Positions 23,347 to 32,012 of a stretch of 39,868 nt of DNA are shown piece after piece. The stretch covers positions 1 to 39,868 of the forward strand of contig JAJFFG010000073.1 in NCBI GenBank assembly GCA_021776825.1, in the 5' to 3' direction. Below the pieces are notes generated by a model that was given only the letters and a program-made list of their open reading frames with translations, ran no database searches and was not told the origin of the DNA. Origin of the DNA: Planctomycetota bacterium. Its GTDB lineage: Bacteria; Planctomycetota; JAJSAM01; JAJVHW01. The number at the start of each line of letters is the position of its first letter. Position 1 is the stretch's first letter. Both the position numbers and the translations under genes were made by a program.

Positions 23347-25392
23347 TCAGCGATGATATCGCGTGAGCGCGTGGCACTCGACGCAGGAGTCCTCGTCGTT
23401 CGCCGGCCATGCGACCTCGGTCACACGCCCGGTCGAATCCAGCGCACCGGTGTCGTGACACTCCGCGCACGGGTGATCGACGTGACCGGGACTCCCGTGA
23501 TCGAACTCCTTCTGCGCCGGGACCGTCTTGGTCACGGCCTCCGCGAGATCGAAGATGCCGCGCTCGTTGTAGACGTACTGCAGGCGGCCGTTCTTCTGGT
23601 TGCCCTCGTACGCACGATCGACGTGACACACCGCGCAGAGTCCGCGCCCCACGCTGGCGTGGCGCGTGTGACAAGCCGAGCAGTCCTGCGTGCCGTCCTT
23701 GAACGTCATCCGCGTCTCGCCCTTGACCGGCACATGGCAGGACATGCAGCCCTGCGACAGGGTCTCGCGCTGGGCGAGCGACGCACCGGCGCCTTCGGTC
23801 AGTGTGGCCGGATCGACGGTGTGGATGCGGTGGAACATGTCGACGACCGTGCGGCTCTCGCCGGCCTTCGCGACGGCCACCGGCTCGCCACCGGTGTGGC
23901 ACTCGGTGCAGGTGCTCAGGTCGGCGAGCGGTGTGCCGCCGAGCGTCTCGGACTGCGCGACGCTCGTGTGACACGGCATGCACTGCTCGGAGAAGACGAG
24001 GCCGGTGCCCTCCGCGACGGCGGTGGTCGGCAGGTGGTGATCGTGTCGGAAGACCATCTCCGCGATCGACGTGCGGTCCCCGACGTTCTGCTTCTCGAGG
24101 ACGTGGCACTCGAGGCACTCATCGCCCTGGAAGTCGTGTTGGCGCGGCTTCAGCGCGTAGACGGAGCCCGAGCCCGGCAGGTCGATCGTGCGGATGTCCT
24201 TCACGATGTCGGACGGCGTCGCCGCCTTGTCGTGACAGCTCGCGCACGCCGATCCGTCGTCGTCGCGACCGTGTACGTCGACCTTCCAGTCCTCGTGACA
24301 GCCGAGACACTGCTCGTACGAGACGAGCGCGAACTCGGCCGTCTCGATCGGCGATGCGAGCGTGCCGTCTGCGGCAGCGGTGTGGCACTCGGCGCAGTCG
24401 ATCGGCACCTCGCCGGCGTCGGCGGGGACCGGGATCGGCAGCGACGAGACGCGGCTCTCGCTCTGGATGCGGTGATCGCTGTGCGCGAAGCCGTCGATCA
24501 TGAGCGGCCGGTCCGTCGGCACACCCGGCGCGTCCTTCACCTTGCGCGGACGCGTCGAGTCGGCCGGATCGAGCACGTCGTGGCAGCCAAGGCAGAACGT
24601 CTGCCAACCGGTCTCATCGTCGAGCTCGGACTCGGGGAACATGTTGCCGTCGGCGCCGCGGTGGTCGGTGTGACAGACCGCGCACGACGTGTCGCCCGCA
24701 TCCTCGTATGGATGCGACTCCAGGCCGTCGAGCCCCTCGTGGCACTCGGCACACTTCGGGGCGTAGTCCGAGCTGAACGGTGAGTGGCAGGCCGCGCAGT
24801 CCTGCGGCGAGTCCTCGCCGTGCGACGCCTGGTGCGGGTTCGAGAGCTCTCCGCGCGTCATCGCCTCGGTGTTGTGCACGAAGACGAATGCGAGCAGCGG
24901 CAGCAGACCGAGCGCCACGGCGAGCCAGTTCAGGCGCCCCAGCAGATCGGACGCGCCCCAACGCTGCTCTTGCGGGCCGTCCGGGTCGAGGCTGAACGGC
25001 GTCTCGGGCTTCGCCTTCTTGACGATGCCTTCGACCATCGACGTCAGGTAGAGCTCCGACGCCGTGAGCGTGCAAACACCGCTTTCGGTGTCGAGCTCCA
25101 CGTCGACAAGCGTCTGGCCGACCTGGACCTGCGCGCCGTTCTCGATGCGCGCGGTCCCCCCGACGGGCTGCCCGTCGAGGAACACGCCGGCGAGTTGATC
25201 GAGGACGTCGAGCTTCAGCGAGCCGTCCTCGAACTCGAAGGCGACGGCCTCGAGGGTCGTCATGCGATCCGCGGTGTAGATCTCGGCCAACGGCCGCGAT
25301 CCCAGGATGATCCGCGAGCGCTTGAACGTCTCCTGGGGACGATTCCGGTTGGGACGTCCCTTCAGCTTGTACTTGACGATGAAGGCAGCCAC
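23347..25392 (-). CDS. FHA-like domain fused through a membrane helix to a 15-heme cytochrome c
   Basis: 681 residues from GTG at 25392, overlapping the preceding TAG by one base (TAGTG). Residues 25-100 form an FHA-like beta-sandwich (RIILGSRPLAEIY ... GVFLDGQPVGGTARIENG ... VQVGQTLVDVEL), lacking the usual GR and SxxH residues, so phosphopeptide binding is doubtful. A single helix (about 154-173, LNWLAVALGLLPLLAFVFVH) follows, then 500 residues with fifteen CxxCH sites: CAACH, CAECH, CAVCH, CLGCH, CAECH, CLGCH, CASCH, CLECH, CMPCH, CTECH, CMSCH, CSACH, CAVCH, CAECH, CVECH. Topology should be FHA inside, hemes in the periplasm. It is the fifth gene of the redox operon, likely a complex subunit that links cytoplasmic regulation to the heme wire. 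Confidence 0.85.
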   Translation of the reverse strand: MAAFIVKYKLKGRPNRNRPQETFKRSRIILGSRPLAEIYTADRMTTLEAVAFEFEDGSLKLDVLDQLAGVFLDGQPVGGTARIENGAQVQVGQTLVDVELDTESGVCTLTASELYLTSMVEGIVKKAKPETPFSLDPDGPQEQRWGASDLLGRLNWLAVALGLLPLLAFVFVHNTEAMTRGELSNPHQASHGEDSPQDCAACHSPFSSDYAPKCAECHEGLDGLESHPYEDAGDTSCAVCHTDHRGADGNMFPESELDDETGWQTFCLGCHDVLDPADSTRPRKVKDAPGVPTDRPLMIDGFAHSDHRIQSESRVSSLPIPVPADAGEVPIDCAECHTAAADGTLASPIETAEFALVSYEQCLGCHEDWKVDVHGRDDDGSACASCHDKAATPSDIVKDIRTIDLPGSGSVYALKPRQHDFQGDECLECHVLEKQNVGDRTSIAEMVFRHDHHLPTTAVAEGTGLVFSEQCMPCHTSVAQSETLGGTPLADLSTCTECHTGGEPVAVAKAGESRTVVDMFHRIHTVDPATLTEGAGASLAQRETLSQGCMSCHVPVKGETRMTFKDGTQDCSACHTRHASVGRGLCAVCHVDRAYEGNQKNGRLQYVYNERGIFDLAEAVTKTVPAQKEFDHGSPGHVDHPCAECHDTGALDSTGRVTEVAWPANDEDSCVECHALTRYHR

Positions 25393-27467
25393 TACCGCGA
25401 CTCCAGCAGGATGCTCGGGTCGATGCGGTCGATCGCGCCGCAAGGACAGTTGTAGATGCAGGCCATGTCCGCGCGACCGGTGCAGAGGTCGCACTTCACG
25501 GCGGTACGGAGCTTCTTCTTGCCGGCCGGTTTCTCGGCCGCCGCCTCCTCTTCAGGCGGCGCCTTGCGCGCCAGCTTCGAGAGGCCCGGGATGGTCGAGA
25601 TGAACCGCGAGAGCGGGCTCGCGACGACGGTCATTCCACCGGAGTCGACGAGCGACTGCATGTGGATCGTGCCGTAGGGGCACGCGGGCTCGCACTGCGA
25701 GCAACCCGTGCACGCCTCATCGTCGATGTGCACCTGTCCGCGGCGGTCGCGACGGATCGCACCGAACTTGCACGCGAGCATGCAGTCCGGAACGGCGCAG
25801 TTGTAGCAAGACGACGTGAGCAGCAGATCGCCGTAGTGGATGCCGCGCTTGCCGATCCGCGGGATGCGGTCGTCGTGCGCCTCGATGCAGCCCTCGACGC
25901 ACATGTTGCAGTGCGTGCACTTGCTCATGTCGATGACGAGCGCTTCGCCCGCCTTGATGACTTCGAGCTCGGTGCCGATCTCGGTCGCGCGCTGCTTGGC
26001 CTCGCGCTCGTCGTCGGTCAGCACCTCCTCTTCGAAGATGCGCTTCACGCGAGTGAGGACCGTCTCCTTCACCTCGGAGAACTCGTCGAGCAGGGCGAGG
26101 AACGAGTCCCGCGGGATGCGCACGAGATCCATGCGATCCACCGCCGTGACGGTGGAGCCGCGCGGGTCGTCGTTCAGCAGCGCGAGCTCACCGAAGAACG
26201 AGTTCTCGCAGAGCCACGCCAGGATCTTCTCCTGATCGCCGATCTTCTTGACGACCTTCGCGTGGCCCGTGCGCACGAGGTAGAAGGCGTCGCCGGGCTC
26301 GCCCTCCGTGACGATGTGTTGGCCCTTGCGGAACACGACCAGCTCGGCGACCTCGCCGATGCGCTTCAGCACCTTGGTGCCGACGCCGCGGAACAGCGAC
26401 ACCGACGCAAGGTGGTTGGCCATCGCGCGGTCCCGATAGAGCTCGTCGATCTTGTCCTTGAAGCCCGGGCTCTTCGGGTCCGAGTAGCACTTCATGAATA
26501 CGTGGCGCGGGACCGACAGCACAACGGTCTCGGCCTCGGTCACGATCGTCGCGCTACGCGGGGCGTGGGACATGGCGCTCATCTCGCCGAACCACGCGCC
26601 GTTCGCGAGCGAGCCGAGGTACTTGCGCTTGCCCTCGCCGTCCTCGGGCGCCTCCTTGTAGACGCCGACGAGGCCCTCGAGCACGACGTAGAAGATGGCC
26701 GTGTACTCGCCCTCGCGGCAGATGCGCGCCTTGGGCGCAAACACCTGGTAGTCGCTCTCGGCGACGAGCCCCGTGATCATCTTCGGAGCGAGCATCTCGA
26801 AGAGCTCGATCTTCGCGATCATCGACTCGGGCGAGCCCTCCTCGAACGCCGGCTTCGGCTTGGCGGCCGCCACGGGTGCCGCGCCGGGGGCGCGCGGGAC
26901 ACCGGGAGCCCCAGGAGCGCCCGAAGCGCGTGGCGCACCTGGTGCCTTGGGAGCGCCGGGAGCCCTGGGTGCGCCCGGGGCCTTGGGGGCACCGGGTGCC
27001 CGCGGTGCGCCGGGAGCCTTCGGGGCGCCTGGGGGACGCGGCGCGCCGCCCGGGGGCTTCGGGGCACCCGGGGGCCGCGGAGCACCAGGAGGCGACGGAG
27101 CGCCGGGGGGTCGGGGCGCCCCGGGAGGCGAGGGCGGCGCCGGAGCGGCACCGGGTGGTGTTGGGGCTCCGGGTGGTCTTGGAGCGGCAGTGGGTGGTCT
27201 TGGAGCTCCGGGTGGGCTCGGAGCCCCAGGCGGCTTCGGGGCGCCCGGAGGCGTCGGTGCCCCGGGCGGCCTCGGAGCCCCGGGAGGCTTCGGTGCGCCG
27301 GGCGGTTTCGGCGGTCCGGGAGGGGACGGCGGAGTCGGTCCCGCGGATGGCGGAGTCGGGGCCCCAGGAGGCTTCGGTGCGCCGGGCGGCTTCGGCGGAC
27401 CAGGAGGTCGCGGTGGGCCGGGGGGCTTCGGCGGACCGGGGGGCGGCGGGGGTGCGCTGTCGGCCAT
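25392..27467 (-). CDS. Two cyclic-nucleotide-binding domains fused to a four-cluster ferredoxin
   Basis: 691 residues from ATG at 27467. Residues 5-210 are a low-complexity Pro/Gly/Ala region built of hexapeptides such as PPGAPK and APGAPR. Two CNB domains follow (about 220-350 and 355-480). Their phosphate-binding cassettes, FGEMSAMSHAPRSATIV (about 291) and FGELALLNDDPRGSTVTA (about 423), keep the Glu and Arg that bind cyclic nucleotide. The C-terminal 190 residues have cysteine sets CTHCNMCVEGC, CYNCAVPDCMLAC, CTGCSQCEPACP and CDLC...CIYNCP, enough for four [4Fe-4S] clusters as in HybA/DmsB-type electron-transfer subunits. No signal peptide: cytoplasmic. It overlaps the FHA-15-heme gene by one base and follows the cytochrome b gene by one. 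Inferred to pass electrons between a cytoplasmic donor/acceptor and cytochrome b under cAMP or cGMP control. Confidence 0.9.
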   Translation of the reverse strand: MADSAPPPPPGPPKPPGPPRPPGPPKPPGAPKPPGAPTPPSAGPTPPSPPGPPKPPGAPKPPGAPRPPGAPTPPGAPKPPGAPSPPGAPRPPTAAPRPPGAPTPPGAAPAPPSPPGAPRPPGAPSPPGAPRPPGAPKPPGGAPRPPGAPKAPGAPRAPGAPKAPGAPRAPGAPKAPGAPRASGAPGAPGVPRAPGAAPVAAAKPKPAFEEGSPESMIAKIELFEMLAPKMITGLVAESDYQVFAPKARICREGEYTAIFYVVLEGLVGVYKEAPEDGEGKRKYLGSLANGAWFGEMSAMSHAPRSATIVTEAETVVLSVPRHVFMKCYSDPKSPGFKDKIDELYRDRAMANHLASVSLFRGVGTKVLKRIGEVAELVVFRKGQHIVTEGEPGDAFYLVRTGHAKVVKKIGDQEKILAWLCENSFFGELALLNDDPRGSTVTAVDRMDLVRIPRDSFLALLDEFSEVKETVLTRVKRIFEEEVLTDDEREAKQRATEIGTELEVIKAGEALVIDMSKCTHCNMCVEGCIEAHDDRIPRIGKRGIHYGDLLLTSSCYNCAVPDCMLACKFGAIRRDRRGQVHIDDEACTGCSQCEPACPYGTIHMQSLVDSGGMTVVASPLSRFISTIPGLSKLARKAPPEEEAAAEKPAGKKKLRTAVKCDLCTGRADMACIYNCPCGAIDRIDPSILLESR

Positions 27468-27468
27468 G

Positions 27469-28548
27469 TCAGTACCAGACCACCTGCAACACGTGCAGCG
27501 CGATGACGAAGAACAACGCCACCGACACCGGGATGTGAATCCACTTCCAGAACTTGAGTAGCCGATCGAGGCGACGCGCGCGGGCCGTGCTCCAGAGGAG
27601 GTAGTCCCGCGACCCGGCCATCACCGCGAGATCACGGACCAGAGCCGCATGCTCGGGATGTGCGGTCGCCACCTTCGAGAGCACCTCGCCGTTGCGCTTG
27701 CGTCGCTCGTCCACAGAGCCGGCCCGCGCGCGCAGCGGCGCCAACTGGGCGCGCAGATCCTCGTCGAGCGTTCCGAGCAGCCCGTCCAGGCAGGCGTCGT
27801 AGTTCTCGCGCGCGACGCCAGCCTCTTCGTACGGGATGCCCGGGTCGGCGTCAGCCAGGCTGGGCGGCAGCACGCGATAGAGCACGGCACCGAGCACGCC
27901 GGTAACGAGCACGATCATCGACCCGATGAGCAGAGTCCACCCGACGTGGTGCCAGAGACTGCCGCCACCGGGCATGACATCGGCGTGGAGGAACACGGCC
28001 AGGCAGGCCACGATCCCGACGCCCATGTGCATCTCGAGCCACGTCTCGAGGCGCCCGAACGGCTGACGCTTGCGGAGCGCGACGAACTTCACAGCCGACG
28101 CGCCGGAGCCGGCCGTGCGGATGTCGACCTGCTGCGTCTTCTCCATCTCGTTGCGCCGCAGGATCTCCGCCGCCTCTTTGAGGATCGCGTCGTCGTTCGC
28201 GTACTTGCCCTCGCGGATGTTGCGGTTCAGGTCCTGGATCGAGGTCCACGCGCGGTCCGCCAAGTGGCGGGGTCCCCGACCGTAGTCGCGGAAGAACGGC
28301 AGTTTGATCGACCACTTGCGTGCCGAGAACAGGACCGTCAGCACGAACAGGGCGAGCAGGAGGTTGCCGGACCAGAGGAACCAAGAGCGCTGATCGCCCG
28401 GAGTTCCGCGAGCCGGCACGGCCACGAGATACCACCCGATCACCGCCGGGACGCCCGTCCCGGCGAGCCAGAGCCACGTCAGCGGACCGCCGAGGAAGCG
28501 ACCGCGGAAGCGTTGCCCCTTGATCCCCTTGGCAGCTGGCCCGCTCAT
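27469..28548 (-). CDS. Diheme-type membrane cytochrome b
   Basis: 359 residues from ATG at 28548, overlapping the 18-heme gene stop by four bases (ATGA). Five hydrophobic helices: two near the N terminus (about 20-65), then a 90-residue soluble segment, then three. Helix three has His pairs in MHMGVGIVACLAVFLHAD, and the last helix IHIPVSVALFFVIALHVLQ; in both the two His are 14 residues apart, the classic arrangement for two stacked b hemes as in cytochrome b/b6 and related quinone-reacting subunits. LWHHVGW on helix four adds more His. A second soluble region of about 90 residues lies between the last two helices. Sits between a periplasmic 18-heme protein and the cytoplasmic ferredoxin, so it is the likely membrane bridge and quinone site. 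Exact family not recognised. Confidence 0.8.
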   Translation of the reverse strand: MSGPAAKGIKGQRFRGRFLGGPLTWLWLAGTGVPAVIGWYLVAVPARGTPGDQRSWFLWSGNLLLALFVLTVLFSARKWSIKLPFFRDYGRGPRHLADRAWTSIQDLNRNIREGKYANDDAILKEAAEILRRNEMEKTQQVDIRTAGSGASAVKFVALRKRQPFGRLETWLEMHMGVGIVACLAVFLHADVMPGGGSLWHHVGWTLLIGSMIVLVTGVLGAVLYRVLPPSLADADPGIPYEEAGVARENYDACLDGLLGTLDEDLRAQLAPLRARAGSVDERRKRNGEVLSKVATAHPEHAALVRDLAVMAGSRDYLLWSTARARRLDRLLKFWKWIHIPVSVALFFVIALHVLQVVWY

Positions 28549-30683
28549 CGGCCGAGGCTCCGGAGGTACCCACGCGGGTCGCGACGATGACATGTCGCGC
28601 ACGTGCGGCCCTTGCCGGCGGGATCGCCACCGGCCTCGGCGATCCGCGGATCGTTGAACCACTCCCCCGCCAGCGCGGCGTCGTCGTGGATGCTCGTCTT
28701 GACGCGGGCCGACGTGATGCGTTCCTTGTACTCGGAGCGCTGCTCCTGGAGCCCGTCGCGGTTGTGACACGAGGCGCAGTCGCCGCCCTTGTTGTGCCAC
28801 TGCTTGCCGGGCAGCAGGTCGAGATGCGTGCGCTTGCGCGTCGTCCGCACGGGACGCTCGCCCTTGTCGAACACCTTCTCGTGGCAGAAGACGCATGCCT
28901 TGGCGTCGCCGACCGAAGACGCCGGGCCCGTGTTCCCGTACTTCTTCGGGAACGTCTCCTCGTCGTGCGAGTGGCAGCGACTGCAGTCCGCGACGTCGGC
29001 CGGGATCGTGTACCCGACCTCACCGCCCGGGGTGTGGCACTCCGTGCATGCGATGCCCTTCGTGCTGCTGTCGAGATACTGGGCCTCGCTCACGTGCGCC
29101 TTGTGATCGAACTGCGACACGCTGCGCGTCGCCTGCGCCGTCGCGAGCTCCGCCGTGGTCGCGCCGATGTGACAGTCGAGGCAGCCCTTGGCGAGTGCGC
29201 CGGCGCCGACGACGGTTCCGGACTGTCCCACGTGGGTCTCGAACCGGCGGAGATCCTCGCTCCACGAGGTCGTCGCCGCCGTGACGTGGCACGCCAGGCA
29301 CGCGGAGTTGGACGGGTCCTTGGCCAGATGCGGATCGTGCTGGAAGCCCTTGCCCTCGAGACGCGAGGAGAGTTCCTCGATGTCTCCGATGTGGCAGGTC
29401 GCGCACGTCTTGCCGTCTTCTTGCTTCGGATTGGCGAGCGGAGCGCCGTTCCGCGTGACCCCCGGGTGGTGGTGTCGCCAGAACGTGACCGTCGTGATCT
29501 CGTCGCGCGTCACCGACGCCTGGGCCATCCGAGCCTTGCCGGCGTCGTCGACGACATCGTCGGGGTGGCACTTGAAGCACGCCCATGCCCCGACGCCGTG
29601 CTGGATGACCTTCCAGGGCTCGTGGCAGGGCTGGCACGCGCGATAGTCGACGAGCTCGTACCGGCCCACCGGTTCGACCTCACCGGCGCGACGGCCCGGG
29701 AACAGTTTCGACGCCTCGGCGTCGGTCTCCGGATAGTGGCACGTCTGGCAGCCGGCGGTGACCTCGCCGCTGACCTCGATCTCGTCAGAGGCCGTCATGT
29801 GCGCGCCGTGCGGGAACTTGTCGAAGTCGACGAACGCGATCTCGGACTGGCGCGCCGGCGAGCCGACGCCGACGAGCGACGTGCCCTGGGCGTCCTTCAC
29901 GTGGCAAGCAGCGCAGCGCTCCGCGGTGCCGAGCGTCGGGTCGTAGTCCCAGATGGTCGCGCTCTCACGGATGTCCGTGTGGCAGTCCTCGCAGACTCCC
30001 TGCGCACCGCCGTGATCTCCATGGAGGAACGGGCGCACGCCCTCACCGGGGCTGCCGGGCCGGAACTCGAGCGGCACGATCGTCGACGCCCCCATATGGC
30101 ACGTCCCACACTGCTGACCGTCTCCGGTCTTCTCGTCCTTCGTCACGAGGCCGCCCACTGGCTCGTGCGTCGAGTGACAGTCGGTGCACGTGAACTCGCC
30201 GAGCGGTCCGCCGGGACGGCCCTCCGTGCCCTTGGCCCCGAGGCCCGGCGGCACGACCGTGAACTCGACCCAGTCCTCTTCCACCTGCATGCGGTGGCAC
30301 GAGAAGCAGGTGACGTCCTTGTCCTTCAGGTGCTCGACGTGAGGGAACGCGCTCCGGCCGCTCGCGGGTGCGGCGCTCTGCTTCACCGTCAGGTGCTTGT
30401 CGGCGATGTGGCACTGGTCGCAGCCACCGAGGTGGACCTCGTCGCCCTTCCCGAAGTCATGGCAGACGCGGCAGTCCGCATCGACGATCCCGCCCTGCCC
30501 CTTCGACGGATTGCCGGCGGCGTTCTGGATCGCCTCGCGGAGGCCGGCCTCGACCGAGGCGTCCGAGATGTGCGGCTGGTGCGGGAAGCTGAACGGCCCC
30601 TCGCCATACGACGAGAGCGTGGGCACGACGACACCCACGAGGAGGGCGCCGGTCGCAGCGATCGCGAGATGCGCGCGTCTCAT
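28545..30683 (-). CDS. 18-heme periplasmic cytochrome c
   Basis: 712 residues from ATG at 30683, with GGAGAGCGA upstream. A signal peptide or anchor (HLAIAATGALLVGVVVPTL) comes first. Eighteen CxxCH motifs run through the protein: CRVCH, CDQCH, CFSCH, CTDCH, CGTCH, CEDCH, CAACH, CQTCH, CQPCH, CFKCH, CATCH, CLACH, CLDCH, CTECH, CSRCH, CVFCH, CASCH, CATCH. Additional HxxH and FPHxxH elements (SFPHQPH, AFPHVEH, FPHGAH) give distal ligands as in NapC/cytochrome c7-type modules. No catalytic motif known to me (no CxxCK). It acts most likely as a heme wire in the periplasm, passing electrons to or from the diheme cytochrome b whose gene overlaps it. Confidence 0.9.
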   Translation of the reverse strand: MRRAHLAIAATGALLVGVVVPTLSSYGEGPFSFPHQPHISDASVEAGLREAIQNAAGNPSKGQGGIVDADCRVCHDFGKGDEVHLGGCDQCHIADKHLTVKQSAAPASGRSAFPHVEHLKDKDVTCFSCHRMQVEEDWVEFTVVPPGLGAKGTEGRPGGPLGEFTCTDCHSTHEPVGGLVTKDEKTGDGQQCGTCHMGASTIVPLEFRPGSPGEGVRPFLHGDHGGAQGVCEDCHTDIRESATIWDYDPTLGTAERCAACHVKDAQGTSLVGVGSPARQSEIAFVDFDKFPHGAHMTASDEIEVSGEVTAGCQTCHYPETDAEASKLFPGRRAGEVEPVGRYELVDYRACQPCHEPWKVIQHGVGAWACFKCHPDDVVDDAGKARMAQASVTRDEITTVTFWRHHHPGVTRNGAPLANPKQEDGKTCATCHIGDIEELSSRLEGKGFQHDPHLAKDPSNSACLACHVTAATTSWSEDLRRFETHVGQSGTVVGAGALAKGCLDCHIGATTAELATAQATRSVSQFDHKAHVSEAQYLDSSTKGIACTECHTPGGEVGYTIPADVADCSRCHSHDEETFPKKYGNTGPASSVGDAKACVFCHEKVFDKGERPVRTTRKRTHLDLLPGKQWHNKGGDCASCHNRDGLQEQRSEYKERITSARVKTSIHDDAALAGEWFNDPRIAEAGGDPAGKGRTCATCHRRDPRGYLRSLGR

Positions 30684-30744
30684 TCGCTCTCCATAGCTTC
30701 AGTCGTCCTCCCGCCGCGGCTTGCGGCGCCCGTTCCGGAACCGT

Positions 30745-31746
30745 TCAGAGAACCAACAGCAGCACGACGATCACGACGATCACGAGAAGCGCGACATACA
30801 CGGCCATCGGCGGCCCGCTCTTCGTCGCCATCTTCGGGACGCCGAGTGCCCCGATCGCCTCACGCTGTTCCCAGAGCTGCATCCACGCGGCCGGCGTCAG
30901 CACGCCCTTCTCGACGTAGACCTCGCCGATCGATCGGCCTCCCTGACGGTGCTCGCCGAGCACCTCACGGCACTGCTGCAGCGACGCCTGTCCCTTCGTG
31001 ACGACGTGATGCGCGAGTGCCTCGGCGAGCCGGACGCCAACGTCCCCGCTCTCGGGCGGGTTCTGCACGTAGAGGCAGTCCACGGAACCGATCGCGACCG
31101 CCGACTCGACGTCGAGCGCAGTCGGCTCGGTGATCTTCGCGCCGTTGACGGTGGTCCCGTTGGCAGAGCCGAGATCGGTGATCAGGCAACGTCCGCCCGA
31201 GAACGAGAGCTTCGCGTGCTTCGCCGAGATCGACTGATGGTCGATCACGATCTCACACGACTCCCGATCGCGGCCGACGGTGACCTCCATGACCTCGAGC
31301 GGCATGGTGCGGCGATCGTGCTCGGCGGCGATCACGAGGCGCGGCTTGCAGGCCCGGAACTTGGCGAGATTGACGAGCTGCCGCTGCCCGGCGTTGCTGC
31401 CGGCGACCACGGTCGCGGCGTTGTCATGCATGGCTGACGAGATCTGCTCGTCGACCTGGACGAGTTCCAGAATGGCCTCGCCGAGAACGAGCTTCTGCCC
31501 GCGAGACAGCTCGACCTCCTCGTTGGCCTTCAGCTCCGTACCCGTGCCGGTCTTCGTGCCGTTGGTCGATCCGAGATCGGTCACGAGGATCCGTTCGCCC
31601 GAGCGCCGGATGCGCAAGTGCTTCGACGAGACCTCGTCGTCCTCGATCCGCAGATCGACGTCGGGGGCCCGACCGACCACCAGCTCCTTGTCCACGGGGA
31701 GATCGTGGAGCACTTTCCCGTCAACCGTGACGCGCACGCGCTGCAT
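30745..31746 (-). CDS. Tail-anchored protein with two FHA domains
   Basis: 333 residues from ATG at 31746, with GGGAGG upstream; the open frame extends farther but only through the tandem repeats. FHA1 (about 20-95): VVGRAPDVDL, VSSKHLRI, LGSTNGTKT. FHA2 (about 150-225): TVGRDRESCE, ISAKHAKL, LGSANGTTVNG. Both keep the Arg, Ser-x-x-His and Asn-Gly residues that read phosphothreonine. Residues 240-300 (LAEALAHHVVTKGQASLQQC ... SIGEVYVEKGVLTP) resemble the small N-terminal domain of type II/IV secretion ATPases. A hydrophobic C-tail (314-333) anchors it to the membrane with the FHA domains in the cytoplasm. First gene of the redox operon; probably the phospho-dependent scaffold or control subunit. 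Confidence 0.88.
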   Translation of the reverse strand: MQRVRVTVDGKVLHDLPVDKELVVGRAPDVDLRIEDDEVSSKHLRIRRSGERILVTDLGSTNGTKTGTGTELKANEEVELSRGQKLVLGEAILELVQVDEQISSAMHDNAATVVAGSNAGQRQLVNLAKFRACKPRLVIAAEHDRRTMPLEVMEVTVGRDRESCEIVIDHQSISAKHAKLSFSGGRCLITDLGSANGTTVNGAKITEPTALDVESAVAIGSVDCLYVQNPPESGDVGVRLAEALAHHVVTKGQASLQQCREVLGEHRQGGRSIGEVYVEKGVLTPAAWMQLWEQREAIGALGVPKMATKSGPPMAVYVALLVIVVIVVLLLVL

Positions 31747-31766
31747 GGACGCGGGGCCCTCCCTTT

Positions 31767-31838
31767 CACGACACTGCGTTCTGACACGACACTGGGCTCT
31801 GACAAGACGCTGCGTTCTGACCAAACACAGGGCTTCGA
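31767..31838. repeat. Four 18-bp direct repeats upstream of the redox operon
   Basis: Units at 31767, 31785, 31803 and 31821. The first three differ at only a few positions (CACGACACTGCGTTCTGA, CACGACACTGGGCTCTGA, CAAGACGCTGCGTTCTGA); the fourth matches at about 12 of 18 with the second. They lie just upstream of the ribosome site of the 31746 gene, within the 266-base gap shared with the divergent cyclase gene. Likely operator, iteron-like protein sites, or leader RNA. They encode repeated VRTQC-like peptides only if the frame were used, which I doubt. Confidence 0.7.
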
Positions 31839-32012
31839 CAACGCGGCGGGCCGTCCCACCGGACCGCGCCTCGTTCCCGGGCGCATTGTCCAGACTGCGC
31901 ACAGGCTGAGAAAGGCCAAATCTCGACGGCGAGGCCTGCGTCCCACGCGTTCGGGGCGTCGGCACCGAGGAAACTGGAGGCTCGTACGCGGCTCGCGACG
32001 TATCCTCGCGCC

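Noticed and set aside
22841..24118. 425-residue version of the cysteine-rich lipoprotein
   Set aside because: The first 280 residues are out-of-frame reading of the 15-heme cytochrome gene; AGGAGG and a lipobox mark GTG 23278.
25662..27506. Plus-strand frames rich in Gly/Arg opposite the Pro-rich ferredoxin
   Set aside because: They mirror the PPGAPx repeats; no domain; the minus-strand protein is complete.
28587..31001. 804-residue open frame antisense to the 18-heme cytochrome
   Set aside because: Shadow of a GC-rich gene; no domains, and the opposite strand has 18 heme sites and a signal peptide.
23347..31746. Alternative complex III
   Set aside because: No NrfD-like (ActC/ActF) or molybdopterin/FeS ActB-like subunit and far more hemes than ActA/ActE.
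31767..31838. CRISPR array
   Set aside because: Units are contiguous with no spacers and no cas genes are present.
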